Positions 54,074 to 63,286 of a DNA stretch of 64,000 bases are shown piece after piece. Each line of letters starts with the position of its first letter. Positions within the stretch are counted from its first letter, which is position 1. Source of the stretch: Aldehydirespirator sp965117015 (GTDB lineage: Bacteria > Actinomycetota > Acidimicrobiia > Acidimicrobiales > Aldehydirespiratoraceae). Below the pieces are notes generated by a model. It saw only the letters and a program-made list of their open reading frames with translations, was not told where the DNA came from and ran no database searches. The position numbers and the translations under genes were made by a program. The stretch lies in contig OZ220747.1 in assembly GCA_965117015.1 (NCBI GenBank), forward strand, positions 1,860,001 to 1,924,000, read 5' to 3'.

Positions 54074-54613
54074 ATGAGTCGCGTCGGGAATTCCCCGATC
54101 ACGGTCCCCAGCGGCGTGGACGTGACCCTCGAGGGCCGCACCGTCGTCGTGACCGGAGCCAAGGGCACGCTGAGCCGGGACCTGCCCGGCCAGATCACGC
54201 TGCGGGCCGACGATGGCGTCCTGCACGTCGAGCGTCCCGACGACACCGCCCAGAGCAGGTCGCTGCATGGGCTCACCCGGAGCCTGGTGCAGAACATGGT
54301 CACCGGGGTGACCGAGGGGTTCACCAAGGAACTGCGGATCCAAGGCGTCGGCTACAGGGTGGCGGAGTCCACCCCCACCTCGCTGGAGCTGTCCCTGGGC
54401 TTCAGCCACACCGTGAAGATCGCGGCGCCCACCGGCGTGGAGTTCGAGGTTCCGCAGCGCACCCAGATCCTCGTCAAGGGCATCGACAAACAGCTCGTCG
54501 GCCAAGTGGCAGCCGACATCAGGAAGTGGCGCCCGCCCGAGCCCTACAAGGGGAAGGGAATCCGCTACGTCGACGAGCGGGTCAAGCGCAAGGCCGGAAA
54601 GGCGGCGAAGTAG
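54074..54613 (+). CDS. rplF: 50S ribosomal protein L6
   Basis: A 179-residue L6 near the sarcin-ricin loop. Starts MSRVGNSPITVPSGVDVTL and ends with KWRPPEPYKGKGIRYVDE, both hallmarks. Seven bases after rpsH. Confidence 0.97.
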   Translation: MSRVGNSPITVPSGVDVTLEGRTVVVTGAKGTLSRDLPGQITLRADDGVLHVERPDDTAQSRSLHGLTRSLVQNMVTGVTEGFTKELRIQGVGYRVAESTPTSLELSLGFSHTVKIAAPTGVEFEVPQRTQILVKGIDKQLVGQVAADIRKWRPPEPYKGKGIRYVDERVKRKAGKAAK

Positions 54614-54615
54614 TC

Positions 54616-54981
54616 ATGGTCGATCAGGCCAGGAAGCGCCGGGAGGGCCGCATCCGCCGTCACCGTCGCGTCCGCAAGAAGGTGCAGGGCACGGCCGCCC
54701 GGCCGCGCCTGTCGGTGTTCCGGTCGAGCCGGCACATCTCCGCACAGCTCATCGACGACCTTGAGGGCGTCACCCTGGTGTCGGCGTCCACTCTGGAGGC
54801 CGACCTTCGTTCCGCTCCGGGTGGCAATGTGGCCGCGGCCCGCACGGTGGGGACCCTGATCGCGCAGCGCGCGTCGGAAGCAGGAATCACGGCCGCGGTG
54901 TTCGATCGGGGCGGTTACAAGTACCACGGCAGGGTGGCCGAGCTCGCCAACGCGGCTCGCGCGGCAGGATTGGAGTTCTGA
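54616..54981 (+). CDS. rplR: 50S ribosomal protein L18
   Basis: A 121-residue L18 that binds 5S rRNA. RPRLSVFRSSRHISAQLIDD and FDRGGYKYHGRVAELANAAR are conserved. Its stop overlaps the ATG of a 17-codon micro-ORF before rpsE. Confidence 0.96.
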   Translation: MVDQARKRREGRIRRHRRVRKKVQGTAARPRLSVFRSSRHISAQLIDDLEGVTLVSASTLEADLRSAPGGNVAAARTVGTLIAQRASEAGITAAVFDRGGYKYHGRVAELANAARAAGLEF

Positions 54982-55034
54982 TGAGCGAGGAGCGACCGTT
55001 CCTTCCAGGATCGGAAGGAACGGAGTGGCCATGA
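54981..55034 (+). CDS. 17-codon micro-ORF between rplR and rpsE
   Basis: Reads MSEERPFLPGSEGTEWP. Its ATG overlaps the rplR stop (TGATG) and its TGA overlaps an rpsE ATG (ATGA), so a ribosome could pass through all three. Its first five residues equal those of S5 read from ATG 55031, and the DNA ATGAGCGAGGAGCG occurs at both starts, suggesting a local duplication. A hairpin (GTTCCTTCC with GGAAGGAAC, about 55000-55023) lies inside. It may be a coupling or attenuating leader rather than a functional peptide. Confidence 0.4.
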   Translation: MSEERPFLPGSEGTEWP

Positions 55035-55615
55035 GCGAGGAGCGCACAGGCGGTCCGCCGCTGCGAGAGTCCCGGGTGATCAACATCAACCGGGTCGCCA
55101 AGGTGGTCAAGGGCGGGCGCCGGTTCTCCTTCACGGCGCTGGTCGTGATCGGCGACGGTGCCGGCCGGGTCGGCCTGGGCTACGGGAAGGCCAAGGAGGT
55201 GCCCCTGGCCATCCAGAAGGGCACTGAGGAAGCCAGGCGGAACGTGTTCGAGGTTCCGATGGCGGGCAGCACGATCATGCATCCCGTGATCGGCACGACC
55301 GGCGCCGGCCGGGTGCTGCTGAAGCCGGCCGCTCCCGGAACCGGTGTGATCGCAGGCGGCGCGGCTCGGGCCATCCTCGAAGAGGCGGGCATCGGCGACG
55401 TGCTGTGCAAGTCGCTCGGCTCACCCAACCACATCAATGTGGCCAGGGCCACCATCAGCGGGCTGCAGTCGCTGCGCCGCCCCGACGAGGTTGCCCGCCT
55501 GCGGGGCCTGGAACCCACCGATTTCTTGCCCAAGGCCCTGTGGGACGCTTACCAGACCACCCGGATGGACCGCGCCGCGGCGGCCCAACGCAGCGACGAG
55601 GCCGAGGACGAGTGA
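55025..55615 (+). CDS. rpsE: 30S ribosomal protein S5
   Basis: A 196-residue S5 of the decoding-fidelity region. RVAKVVKGGRRFSFTALVV and the helix region GSPNHINVARATISGLQSL are conserved. It starts at GTG 55025 (MAMSEER) or, if coupled to the micro-ORF, ATG 55031. A short acidic tail ends it. Confidence 0.96.
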   Translation: MAMSEERTGGPPLRESRVININRVAKVVKGGRRFSFTALVVIGDGAGRVGLGYGKAKEVPLAIQKGTEEARRNVFEVPMAGSTIMHPVIGTTGAGRVLLKPAAPGTGVIAGGAARAILEEAGIGDVLCKSLGSPNHINVARATISGLQSLRRPDEVARLRGLEPTDFLPKALWDAYQTTRMDRAAAAQRSDEAEDE

Positions 55616-55797
55616 TGGCTCTTCGGGTGACCCAGATCCGCTCGGCCATCGGCTCGAAGCCCAAGCAGCGCGGTACGCTTCGAGCTCTCGGCCTGGGACG
55701 GATCGGCCGGAGCAACACCCTGCCCGACCGTCCCGAGATCCGCGGCATGATCCAACGGGTTCCCCACTTGGTCTCCGTAGAGGAGGTGGACGGATGA
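55615..55797 (+). CDS. rpmD: 50S ribosomal protein L30
   Basis: A 60-residue L30. VTQIRSAIGSKPKQRGTLRA and LGLGRIGRSNTLPDRPEIRG are typical. ATG overlaps the rpsE stop (TGATG), and its stop overlaps the rplO start. Confidence 0.96.
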   Translation: MALRVTQIRSAIGSKPKQRGTLRALGLGRIGRSNTLPDRPEIRGMIQRVPHLVSVEEVDG

Positions 55798-56297
55798 CAG
55801 AGCAGACGAAGCTGCACGATCTGCGGTCCGCTCCGGGGGCCCGCAAGAGGCCCAAGCGCGTGGCGCGGGGCATCGCAGGACGCGGCGGCAAGACCGCGGG
55901 CCGCGGCATGAAGGGCCAGAAGGCCCGCAGCAAGGTGCCCGTCGGCTTCGAGGGCGGTCAGATGCCGCTGCTTCGCCGCGTCCCCAAGTGGCGGGGATTC
56001 ACCAACCCGTTCAGGGTCGAGTACCAGCCTGTCAACCTCGACACCATCGAGGCCTCCGGCCTGGACGAGATCTCGCCGGAGATACTGCGCGAGCGGGGCC
56101 TCATCGGCAAGAAGGCGCTCGTGAAGGTGCTGGGCCGGGGCGAGATCAGCCGGGCGGTGCGGGTGAAGGCCCACGCCGTGTCGGCAGCCGCGGCGGAGGC
56201 CATTGCCGCAGCCGGCGGCAGCGTCGAGATCCTCGCCAAGCCCTGGGGCGATCGCCGGCCGCCCCATGGCAGCTACAACCAGCACACCAACCGCTGA
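55794..56297 (+). CDS. rplO: 50S ribosomal protein L15
   Basis: A 167-residue L15. GRGGKTAGRGMKGQKARSK and FEGGQMPLLRRVPKWRGF are the family hallmarks. ATG 55794 gives the usual length; the longer open frame is overlap. Confidence 0.96.
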   Translation: MTEQTKLHDLRSAPGARKRPKRVARGIAGRGGKTAGRGMKGQKARSKVPVGFEGGQMPLLRRVPKWRGFTNPFRVEYQPVNLDTIEASGLDEISPEILRERGLIGKKALVKVLGRGEISRAVRVKAHAVSAAAAEAIAAAGGSVEILAKPWGDRRPPHGSYNQHTNR

Positions 56298-56313
56298 CAG
56301 GAGAGTTCCGACC

Positions 56314-57642
56314 GTGTTGAACCGCGTGCTGAACATGTTCCGCATCCCGGATCTGCGCAACAAGATCCTCTTCACGCTGTTCATCATCGCGGTCTACCGC
56401 GTCGGCGCCTTCATCCCGGCGCCCTACGTGGACACCGACGCGGTCCAGTTGATGCGGGACCAGGCCAACACTTCGGGTGGGATCCTAGGGTTCGTGCAGC
56501 TGTTCTCGGGCGGCGCGCTCACCCAGTTCGCCATCTTCGCGCTGGGGATCATGCCCTACATCACGGCATCGATCATCATGCAGATCCTGGGCGTGGTCAT
56601 CCCCCGCATCGAGCAGTGGCAGCAGCAGGGTGCGGTGGGTCAGCGCAAGATCACCCAGTGGACGCGGTACCTCACCGTCGGTATCGCCCTGCTCCAGTCG
56701 ACCAGCTTCGCGTTCCTGTTCCACAGCGGCGCCCTGGTGGGCGGGATCGACCTGCTGCCCAACTTCACGGTGTGGGCCGTGTTCGTAGTGGTTCTGACCC
56801 TCACCACGGGAACCGCCCTGTTGATGTGGATGGGAGAGTTGATCACCCAGCGCGGCATCGGCAACGGCATGTCGCTGCTCATCTTCACCAGCGTCGTGTC
56901 CGCGCTGCCGGCCCAGATCACTGCGGTCAGGGCCAACAACGGAAACGACGCTCTGGTCGGCTTCATCGCGGTGGCCGTGATCCTGATGGTCTGCATCGTG
57001 TTCGTGGAGCAGGGCCAGCGCCGCATCCCGGTGCAGTTCGCCAAGCGGGTGGTGGGCCGGCGCATGTACGGCGGCCAGAGCACCTACATCCCGCTGAAGG
57101 TCAACCAGTCGGGCGTGATACCGATCATCTTCGCCAGCTCGGTCCTGTACCTGCCCACCCTGGTCGGCGCGGCCATGCCCGACGGCGGCATCGGCGGCAG
57201 CATCAAGGACTTCGTCAACGACCACCTCACCTATCCGACCAGCCCCGTGTACATGTTCTTCTACGGCCTGATGATCATCGGCTTCGCTTACTTCTACACG
57301 GCCATCACCTTCGACCCGGTGAAGCAGGCTGACACCATCCGCAAGCAGGGCGGGTTCATCCCGGGGATCCGGCCCGGAATCCAGACGGAGCGCTACCTGG
57401 CCAAGATCCTCTCGCGCATCACCCTGCCGGGATCCCTGTTCATCGCCTCGGTGGCGCTGGTCCCCTCGATCCTGGTGGCGGTGACCATCGGCACCGACGT
57501 GGACGCGGGTTCTGGCGGCGGCGCCTTCAACTTCGCTTTCGGAGGTATCTCGCTGCTCATCGCGGTCGGCGTGGCGCTTGAGACGATGAAGCAGATCGAC
57601 AGCCAGTTGATGATGAGGAACTACGAAGGCTTCCTGAAGTAA
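56314..57642 (+). CDS. secY: Preprotein translocase subunit SecY
   Basis: A 442-residue, ten-helix translocon channel. FRIPDLRNKILFTLFIIAVY at the start, the plug region (FSGGALTQFAIFALGIMPYI), and the cytosolic C4-C5 loops (GQSTYIPLKVNQSGVIPIIF) are typical. GTG 56314 follows AGGAGAG. Partner of SecE encoded at 28.9 kb. Confidence 0.97.
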   Translation: MLNRVLNMFRIPDLRNKILFTLFIIAVYRVGAFIPAPYVDTDAVQLMRDQANTSGGILGFVQLFSGGALTQFAIFALGIMPYITASIIMQILGVVIPRIEQWQQQGAVGQRKITQWTRYLTVGIALLQSTSFAFLFHSGALVGGIDLLPNFTVWAVFVVVLTLTTGTALLMWMGELITQRGIGNGMSLLIFTSVVSALPAQITAVRANNGNDALVGFIAVAVILMVCIVFVEQGQRRIPVQFAKRVVGRRMYGGQSTYIPLKVNQSGVIPIIFASSVLYLPTLVGAAMPDGGIGGSIKDFVNDHLTYPTSPVYMFFYGLMIIGFAYFYTAITFDPVKQADTIRKQGGFIPGIRPGIQTERYLAKILSRITLPGSLFIASVALVPSILVAVTIGTDVDAGSGGGAFNFAFGGISLLIAVGVALETMKQIDSQLMMRNYEGFLK

Positions 57643-57648
57643 CTCGCA

Positions 57649-58221
57649 ATGGCTCCTCTGCGCATGGTGATCCTAGGCCGGCAGGGTTCGGGCAAGGGCA
57701 CGCAATCCGAGCGACTGACAGACAGGTTCGGATGTGTGCATCTGTCCACGGGCGACGCCCTGCGGGCCGCGGTGGCGGCCGGCACCGAACTGGGCCGGCA
57801 GGCCAAGGCCATCATGGACGAAGGCGGGCTGGTGGGCGACGACATCATGAACGGGATCGTGCGCGACCGCCTGGCCCGCGACGACGTCGCGGAGGCCGGG
57901 GTGCTGCTCGACGGCTACCCGCGGACCGCCGATCAAGCCGACGCCCTGGAGGCCTTCCTGGACGAGGGGGGCCACCGTCTCGACGTGGCCCTGAACATTG
58001 ACGTGCCCATCGCCGAGGTCACCGCCCGGATGCTGGACCGGGGCCGCTCCGACGACACTCTCGAAGCGATACAGCGCCGTCTGGAGCTGTACGAGGAGCA
58101 GACCGCTCCGCTGCGGGACTGGTTCGAGGCCCGCGGTCTGCTGGCCACCGTGGACGGTGTAGGCACGCCCGACGAAGTGTTCGAACGGGTGGTGGCAGCC
58201 GTCGAACGAAGCCGCAGTTGA
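57649..58221 (+). CDS. adk: Adenylate kinase, short-LID type
   Basis: A 190-residue AMP kinase. The P-loop is GRQGSGKGT (the usual Pro of GxPGxGKGT is Gln). AMP-site STGDALRAAV, core LLDGYPRTADQADAL and LID residues RMLDRGRSDD with no long zinc-type LID. It follows secY by six bases. The usual map (methionine aminopeptidase) gene between adk and infA is absent. Confidence 0.94.
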   Translation: MAPLRMVILGRQGSGKGTQSERLTDRFGCVHLSTGDALRAAVAAGTELGRQAKAIMDEGGLVGDDIMNGIVRDRLARDDVAEAGVLLDGYPRTADQADALEAFLDEGGHRLDVALNIDVPIAEVTARMLDRGRSDDTLEAIQRRLELYEEQTAPLRDWFEARGLLATVDGVGTPDEVFERVVAAVERSRS

Positions 58222-58320
58222 GGGGTTGGATGGCCGGCCGGTCACAGATAGCGTTGCACTTCGGCCTTGGGCCGGCGCTGACGCGCGCCGACCGGGGCTC
58301 ATCCCGCAGGAGGACAGACA

Positions 58321-58545
58321 CTGCCGAAGCCGAAAGAGGACGCGATCGTACTGGAGGGAACCGTCACGGAATCCCTTCCCAACGCGATGTTCCGCGTCGA
58401 GCTCGAGAATGGCCACTACGTGCTGGCCCACATCTCGGGCAAGATGCGGATGCACTACATCCGGATACTGCCCGGGGACCGCGTCCAGGTCGAGGTAACG
58501 CCGTACGACCTCCAGCGGGGCCGAATCACCTACCGCTACAAGTGA
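58321..58545 (+). CDS. infA: Translation initiation factor IF-1, CTG start
   Basis: A 74-residue S1-domain protein occupying the A site during initiation. The strongly conserved LPNAMFRVELENGH, HISGKMRMHYIRILPGDRV and the end ITYRYK are unmistakable. No ATG, GTG or TTG lies in frame before the conserved region. CTG 58321 is preceded by a strong AGGAGG (58308-58313) at seven bases and gives PKPKEDAIVLEGTV, the expected N-terminus; so the start is most likely CTG. A longer upstream start is excluded by the sequence. Confidence 0.93.
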   Translation: MPKPKEDAIVLEGTVTESLPNAMFRVELENGHYVLAHISGKMRMHYIRILPGDRVQVEVTPYDLQRGRITYRYK

Positions 58546-58558
58546 GCATCAACCAACC

Positions 58559-58672
58559 ATGAAGGTCCGACCCAGCGTCAAGAAGATCTGCGACCGGTGC
58601 AAGGTCATACGCCGGCGCGGGCGCGTCATGGTGATCTGCGACAACGCTCGCCACAAGCAGAGGCAGGGCTGA
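58559..58672 (+). CDS. rpmJ: 50S ribosomal protein L36, zinc-binding type
   Basis: A 37-residue L36. C-x2-C (CDRC), a third Cys and a His (ICDNARH) form the zinc site. Start MKVRPSVKKIC. Fourteen bases after infA. Confidence 0.96.
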   Translation: MKVRPSVKKICDRCKVIRRRGRVMVICDNARHKQRQG

Positions 58673-58673
58673 G

Positions 58674-59051
58674 ATGGCGCGCATCTCCGGCGTAGACATC
58701 CCGCGCGAGAAACGGGTGGAGATCTCCCTCACCTACATCTACGGCATCGGCCGAAGCACCGCGCAGCAGGTCTGCGAGGCCACCGAGATCAACCCCGGCA
58801 CCAGGGTGCGCAACCTCACCGACGACGAGGTGGCGAAACTCCGGGGCTTCATCGACGCCAACCTGCGGGTGGAGGGCGACCTGCGGCGCGCCGTCTCCCA
58901 GGACATCAAGCGGAAGATGGAGATCGGCTGCTACCAGGGCCTCCGCCACCGTCGCGGTCTTCCCGTGCGGGGTCAGCGGACCCATACCAATGCCCGCACC
59001 CGGAAGGGCCCGAAGCGGACCGTGGCCGGCAAGAAGAAGGTCAAGAAGTAG
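58674..59051 (+). CDS. rpsM: 30S ribosomal protein S13
   Basis: A 125-residue S13 of the 30S head. ARISGVDIPREKRVEISLTY, the LRHRRGLPVRGQRTHTNART segment and a Lys-rich tail are typical. One base after rpmJ. Confidence 0.97.
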   Translation: MARISGVDIPREKRVEISLTYIYGIGRSTAQQVCEATEINPGTRVRNLTDDEVAKLRGFIDANLRVEGDLRRAVSQDIKRKMEIGCYQGLRHRRGLPVRGQRTHTNARTRKGPKRTVAGKKKVKK

Positions 59052-59056
59052 GCGCA

Positions 59057-59455
59057 ATGGCGAAACCATCGTCGGACAGAAGGCGCACGCGCAAGCGTGA
59101 ACGCAAGAACGTGACGCACGGCGTGGCTCATATCAAGAGTTCGTTCAACAACACGATCATCACCATCACCGACCTTCAGGGCAACGTGATCTCGTGGGCC
59201 TCTGCCGGCAACGTCGGCTTCAACGGCTCGCGCAAGTCCACGCCCTTCGCGGCGCAGATGGCCGCCGAGCAGGCCGCCCGCAAGGCGATGGAGCACGGCC
59301 TGCGCAAGGTCGATGTCCAGGTCAAGGGCCCGGGATCGGGTCGCGAGACCGCCATCCGGTCGCTTCAGAACATCGGCATCGACGTGACCGGTATAACCGA
59401 CGTCACCCCGGTGCCCCACAACGGCTGCCGCCAGCCCAAGCGCAGAAGGGTCTGA
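59057..59455 (+). CDS. rpsK: 30S ribosomal protein S11
   Basis: A 132-residue S11 of the platform. HIKSSFNNTIITITDLQGN and the C-terminal DVTPVPHNGCRQPKRRRV are conserved. Its stop and the rpsD start are one base apart. Confidence 0.97.
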   Translation: MAKPSSDRRRTRKRERKNVTHGVAHIKSSFNNTIITITDLQGNVISWASAGNVGFNGSRKSTPFAAQMAAEQAARKAMEHGLRKVDVQVKGPGSGRETAIRSLQNIGIDVTGITDVTPVPHNGCRQPKRRRV

Positions 59456-59456
59456 C

Positions 59457-60074
59457 GTGTCGCGCTATACCGGACCCAAGGCGCGCGTCTCGCGCCGTCT
59501 CAACACCAACATCTGGGGCACCAAGGGCGAGGCGATCGCCCTCGACCGGCGGCCCTACCCACCGGGCGAGCGTGGTCGGTCCCGGCGGCGCAGCACCGCC
59601 TCGGAGTTCCTGGTGCAGATGCAGGAGAAGCAGAAGGCTCGCCACACTTACGGGCTGACCGAGCGCCAGTTCCGCAATCTGTTCGCCGAGGCCAGTCGCC
59701 GCCAGGGCGTCACCGGCGAGAACATGCTGCAGTTCCTAGAGCTGCGCCTCGACAACTTCGTCTACCGCATGGGCTGGGGCGCCACCCGTCCCCAGGCCCG
59801 CCAGCTGGTCAACCACGGCCACCTCAACGTGAACGGATCCCGGGTGACGATCCCCAGCTACCGGCTGCGCAAGGGCGATGCCGTCGAATTGCGGTCCAAG
59901 ATCCGCGACTCGGCCACCGTCCAGTGGAACGTGGACGTGCTCGATCGCACCCCACCCGCATGGATCGACGGCGGTGAGGACAACTTCACCGCCACGGTGC
60001 GCGAGCTGCCCATCCGGGAGCAGATCGACGTACCGATCCGCGAGCAGCTCATCGTCGAGCTGTACTCGAAGTAA
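59457..60074 (+). CDS. rpsD: 30S ribosomal protein S4
   Basis: A 205-residue S4, assembly initiator, lacking the N-terminal zinc cysteines. MSRYTGPKARVSRRL at the start, the S4 RNA-binding domain with RPQARQLVNHGHLNVNG. GTG 59457. Confidence 0.97.
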   Translation: MSRYTGPKARVSRRLNTNIWGTKGEAIALDRRPYPPGERGRSRRRSTASEFLVQMQEKQKARHTYGLTERQFRNLFAEASRRQGVTGENMLQFLELRLDNFVYRMGWGATRPQARQLVNHGHLNVNGSRVTIPSYRLRKGDAVELRSKIRDSATVQWNVDVLDRTPPAWIDGGEDNFTATVRELPIREQIDVPIREQLIVELYSK

Positions 60075-60112
60075 CCCTTACTCGGACTGACGCACGAGAG
60101 GCGAGGATTCCC

Positions 60113-61057
60113 ATGCTTGTAATGCAGCGCCCGACCGTCGAAGTCCTCGAGTCGGCCGACGGCAATCGACAGCGGTTCGCGATCGGCCCCCTCGAGCCCG
60201 GCTTCGGCCATACGCTCGGCAACTCGCTGAGGCGCACTCTGCTGTCGTCGATCCCGGGCGCCGCGGTGACCCAGGTTCGCTTCGACAGTGCCCTGCACGA
60301 GTTCGCCACCATTTCCGGAGTGGCCGAGGACGTCACCGACATCATCTTGAACCTGAAGGACCTGGTGCTGGTGGTGCTGTGCGAGGAGCCGGTCACGCTG
60401 AGACTCGACGTGCGCGGCCCGGCCGACGTCACCGCGGGCGACATCCAGCGTCATCCCGACGTGGAGATCCTCAACCCGGAGGCTCCGATCGCCACGCTCA
60501 ACCACTCCGGCCGCCTGGCGGTCGACATCACCGTGGCCCGGGGCCGCGGCTACGTGTCGGCCGAGGAGAACAAGGAGCTGACCGCAGCCATCGGGGTGAT
60601 TCCCGTCGACTCGATCTATTCCCCCGTGCGGCGGGTCTCGTTCAACGTGGACGCCACCCGGGTCGAGCAGTCCACCGACTACGACCTGCTGGTGCTCGAA
60701 GTCGAGACTGACGGGTCGATCTCCCCGACCGACGCGATGGCTTCCGCCGGTGCCACTCTGCGAAGTCTCATCCAACTGGTCGAGGAGATGAGCGACGACC
60801 CGCGGGGCTTGGAACTGGGCGAGATTGTGTCACCGACCCAGCCCGACGCGGAGGCGGAGCTGATGGTGGACGACCTCGAGCTGACCGAGCGTCCCCGCAA
60901 CTGCCTGAAGCGGGCCCAGATCAACACGTTGAACGAGCTGCTGGAACGGACCGCCGACGACCTGCTGGCCATCACCAACTTCGGGGAGAAGAGCCTCGAC
61001 GAGGTAGTGGCCAAGCTCGACGAGCGCGGCCTGTCGTTGCGGGGAGGCGCGGGCTGA
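60113..61057 (+). CDS. rpoA: RNA polymerase subunit alpha
   Basis: A 314-residue alpha subunit. The N-terminal dimerisation domain has LEPGFGHTLGNSLRRTLLSS. An acidic linker near 235 leads to the C-terminal domain (LELTERPRNCLKRAQINTL; LLAITNFGEKSLDEVVAKL), which binds UP elements and regulators. SD-like GAGAGGCGAGG precedes ATG 60113. Confidence 0.97.
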   Translation: MLVMQRPTVEVLESADGNRQRFAIGPLEPGFGHTLGNSLRRTLLSSIPGAAVTQVRFDSALHEFATISGVAEDVTDIILNLKDLVLVVLCEEPVTLRLDVRGPADVTAGDIQRHPDVEILNPEAPIATLNHSGRLAVDITVARGRGYVSAEENKELTAAIGVIPVDSIYSPVRRVSFNVDATRVEQSTDYDLLVLEVETDGSISPTDAMASAGATLRSLIQLVEEMSDDPRGLELGEIVSPTQPDAEAELMVDDLELTERPRNCLKRAQINTLNELLERTADDLLAITNFGEKSLDEVVAKLDERGLSLRGGAG

Positions 61058-61058
61058 A

Positions 61059-61412
61059 ATGCCGGGCCGTCCCCGCAAGGGCCGCCGCTTCGGCGGCAGC
61101 AGCCGCCACCAGAAGCTGATGATGGCCAACCTGGTGGCGTCGCTGATCGCGGCGGAGGGCATCACCACCACCGAGGCCAAGGCCAAGGCGGTGCGCCCCA
61201 TCGCCGAGAAGATGATCACCAAGGCCCGCCGTGGCGGTGTGCACAATCATCGGCAGGTGGTGAGGTTCCTGGGCGACCGGGAGATGGCGTCCAAGCTCTT
61301 CGAGGAGATCGGTCCCCGCTACCTCGATCGTCCCGGGGGTTACACACGCATCGTCAAGCTCGGGCCTCGCCACGGCGACAACGCTCCCATGGCGCGCATC
61401 GAACTGGTCTGA
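61059..61412 (+). CDS. rplQ: 50S ribosomal protein L17
   Basis: A 117-residue L17. MPGRPRKGRRFGGSSRHQKL followed by LVASLIAAEGITTTEAKAKA is typical. One base after rpoA. Confidence 0.96.
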   Translation: MPGRPRKGRRFGGSSRHQKLMMANLVASLIAAEGITTTEAKAKAVRPIAEKMITKARRGGVHNHRQVVRFLGDREMASKLFEEIGPRYLDRPGGYTRIVKLGPRHGDNAPMARIELV

Positions 61413-61434
61413 GAGGGCGACTCGGAGCCTTCAA

Positions 61435-62235
61435 TTGACTGAGGGCCCAGGTCCGGTCGGGGTCGTCCGCATGCGGATGACCGTGGCGTACGACGGCTCC
61501 AACTTCCACGGATTCGCCCGCAATGAGGGCGTGCCCACCGTCGCCGGGACCCTCGGCGACGCTCTGAGCACCGTGCTGGGCCACCCCGTCGATCTCGTGT
61601 GCGCGGGACGGACCGACCGCGGCGTGCACGCCCGGGCCCAGGTGGTGTCCTTCGACGCCGACGCCGAGCGGGTTGATCCGGTCCGGCTGGTGCGGTCCAT
61701 CAACCGCATGTGCGGCCCATCCATCTCCGTGTCGAGGGCCAGCGTTGTCTCCAGCGGCTTCGACGCGCGGCACTCGTGTACCGGCCGGGTCTACCGCTAC
61801 CGGGTGCTCAACTCGCCTGTGCCCAACCCGCTGGTGGGCGGCCTGTGCTGGCACGTCGAGCACCCACTGGATCTGCGGGCCATGCGCACTGCCGCCGACC
61901 GGCTGCTGGGCGACCACGACTTCAGCTCCTTCTGCCGCCGCAATCCCTCCCATCCCGACCAGTCCATGGTGCGCACGGTGCGGCGGGCCGTGTGGTGGCT
62001 CGAGGGCGATGTCGCGGTGTTCGAGATCGAGGCCAGCTCGTTCTGCCACCAGATGGTGCGTTCGCTGGTAGCCCTGCTGGTGTCGGTGGGTCTGGGCCGG
62101 CACAAGCCCTCCGACGTGGGCGCGATCATCGCGGCCCGCGACCGCGGCGCGGCGCCCTCCCCGGCCCCTCCCGCTGGCCTCGTGCTCTGGGCCGCCCTCT
62201 ACGACCGCCACATACCGGGATCCGAGCCGTTGTGA
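61435..62235 (+). CDS. truA: tRNA pseudouridine synthase A
   Basis: A 266-residue enzyme modifying positions 38-40 of tRNAs. The catalytic Asp is in AGRTDRGVHA (near residue 61); FSSFCRR and SFCHQMVRSLVALLVSVG are typical. TTG 61435 is the most upstream start; ATG 61471 (MRMTVAYDG) is also possible. Standard position after rplQ. Confidence 0.93.
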   Translation: MTEGPGPVGVVRMRMTVAYDGSNFHGFARNEGVPTVAGTLGDALSTVLGHPVDLVCAGRTDRGVHARAQVVSFDADAERVDPVRLVRSINRMCGPSISVSRASVVSSGFDARHSCTGRVYRYRVLNSPVPNPLVGGLCWHVEHPLDLRAMRTAADRLLGDHDFSSFCRRNPSHPDQSMVRTVRRAVWWLEGDVAVFEIEASSFCHQMVRSLVALLVSVGLGRHKPSDVGAIIAARDRGAAPSPAPPAGLVLWAALYDRHIPGSEPL

Positions 62236-62248
62236 CGGGTTGCGGAGA

Positions 62249-62277
62249 TTGTCGTTTGCCGGGTCCGGTCCTAGCCT
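62249..62277 (+). promoter_or_regulatory. Probable rplM-rpsI promoter, TTGTCG-17-TAGCCT
   Basis: TTGTCG (62249-62254) and TAGCCT (62272-62277) at 17-base spacing, in the gap after truA and 75 bases before rplM. Confidence 0.45.
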
Positions 62278-62351
62278 GAGATGCCGGTCTGTGCGACGGC
62301 CCGGACTGACGGCGCGGGCCCCAGCCGAACGACTAACCGACGGGAGCGAAC

Positions 62352-62798
<447 letters not shown>

Positions 62799-62811
62799 GG
62801 TGATCTGAAGA

Positions 62812-63204
62812 ATGACAGCACCACTCGTTCAAGCAACCGGACGCCGCAAGCGGTCCGTAGCCCGAGTCCGGCTCCGGACCGGGGCCGGGACGATCACGAT
62901 AAACGGCCGCACGGCCGAGGATTACTTCCCGTCGCGAACCCACCAGATGCTGATTGCCGAACCGTTGACCGCGACGGCCACCGAGGGGCGCTACGACGTG
63001 GACGCCACCATTCACGGCGGAGGGTCCAGCGGTCAGGCCGGTGCGCTTCGCCTGGGCATCTCCCGGGGTCTGGTCGAGGTGGAGCCCGAGTTGCGGGACA
63101 CGCTCAAGAGGGGCGGCTACCTCACACGCGACCCGCGCAAGAAGGAAGCGAAGAAGTACGGCCTCAAGAAGGCACGCAAGGCACCGCAGTACAGCAAGCG
63201 CTGA
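62812..63204 (+). CDS. rpsI: 30S ribosomal protein S9
   Basis: A 130-residue S9 whose C-terminal tail touches P-site tRNA. ATGRRKRSVARVRLRTGAG, DATIHGGGSSGQAGALRLGI and the ending KKARKAPQYSKR are conserved. Confidence 0.97.
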   Translation: MTAPLVQATGRRKRSVARVRLRTGAGTITINGRTAEDYFPSRTHQMLIAEPLTATATEGRYDVDATIHGGGSSGQAGALRLGISRGLVEVEPELRDTLKRGGYLTRDPRKKEAKKYGLKKARKAPQYSKR

Positions 63205-63286
63205 GCGCGGGACGCCACTCCGGCATCCTGCGAGCGCGCCCGAGTCTGCCCATGCCGGTCCGCGGCGACCCGGCTGAAGAGCAGCC

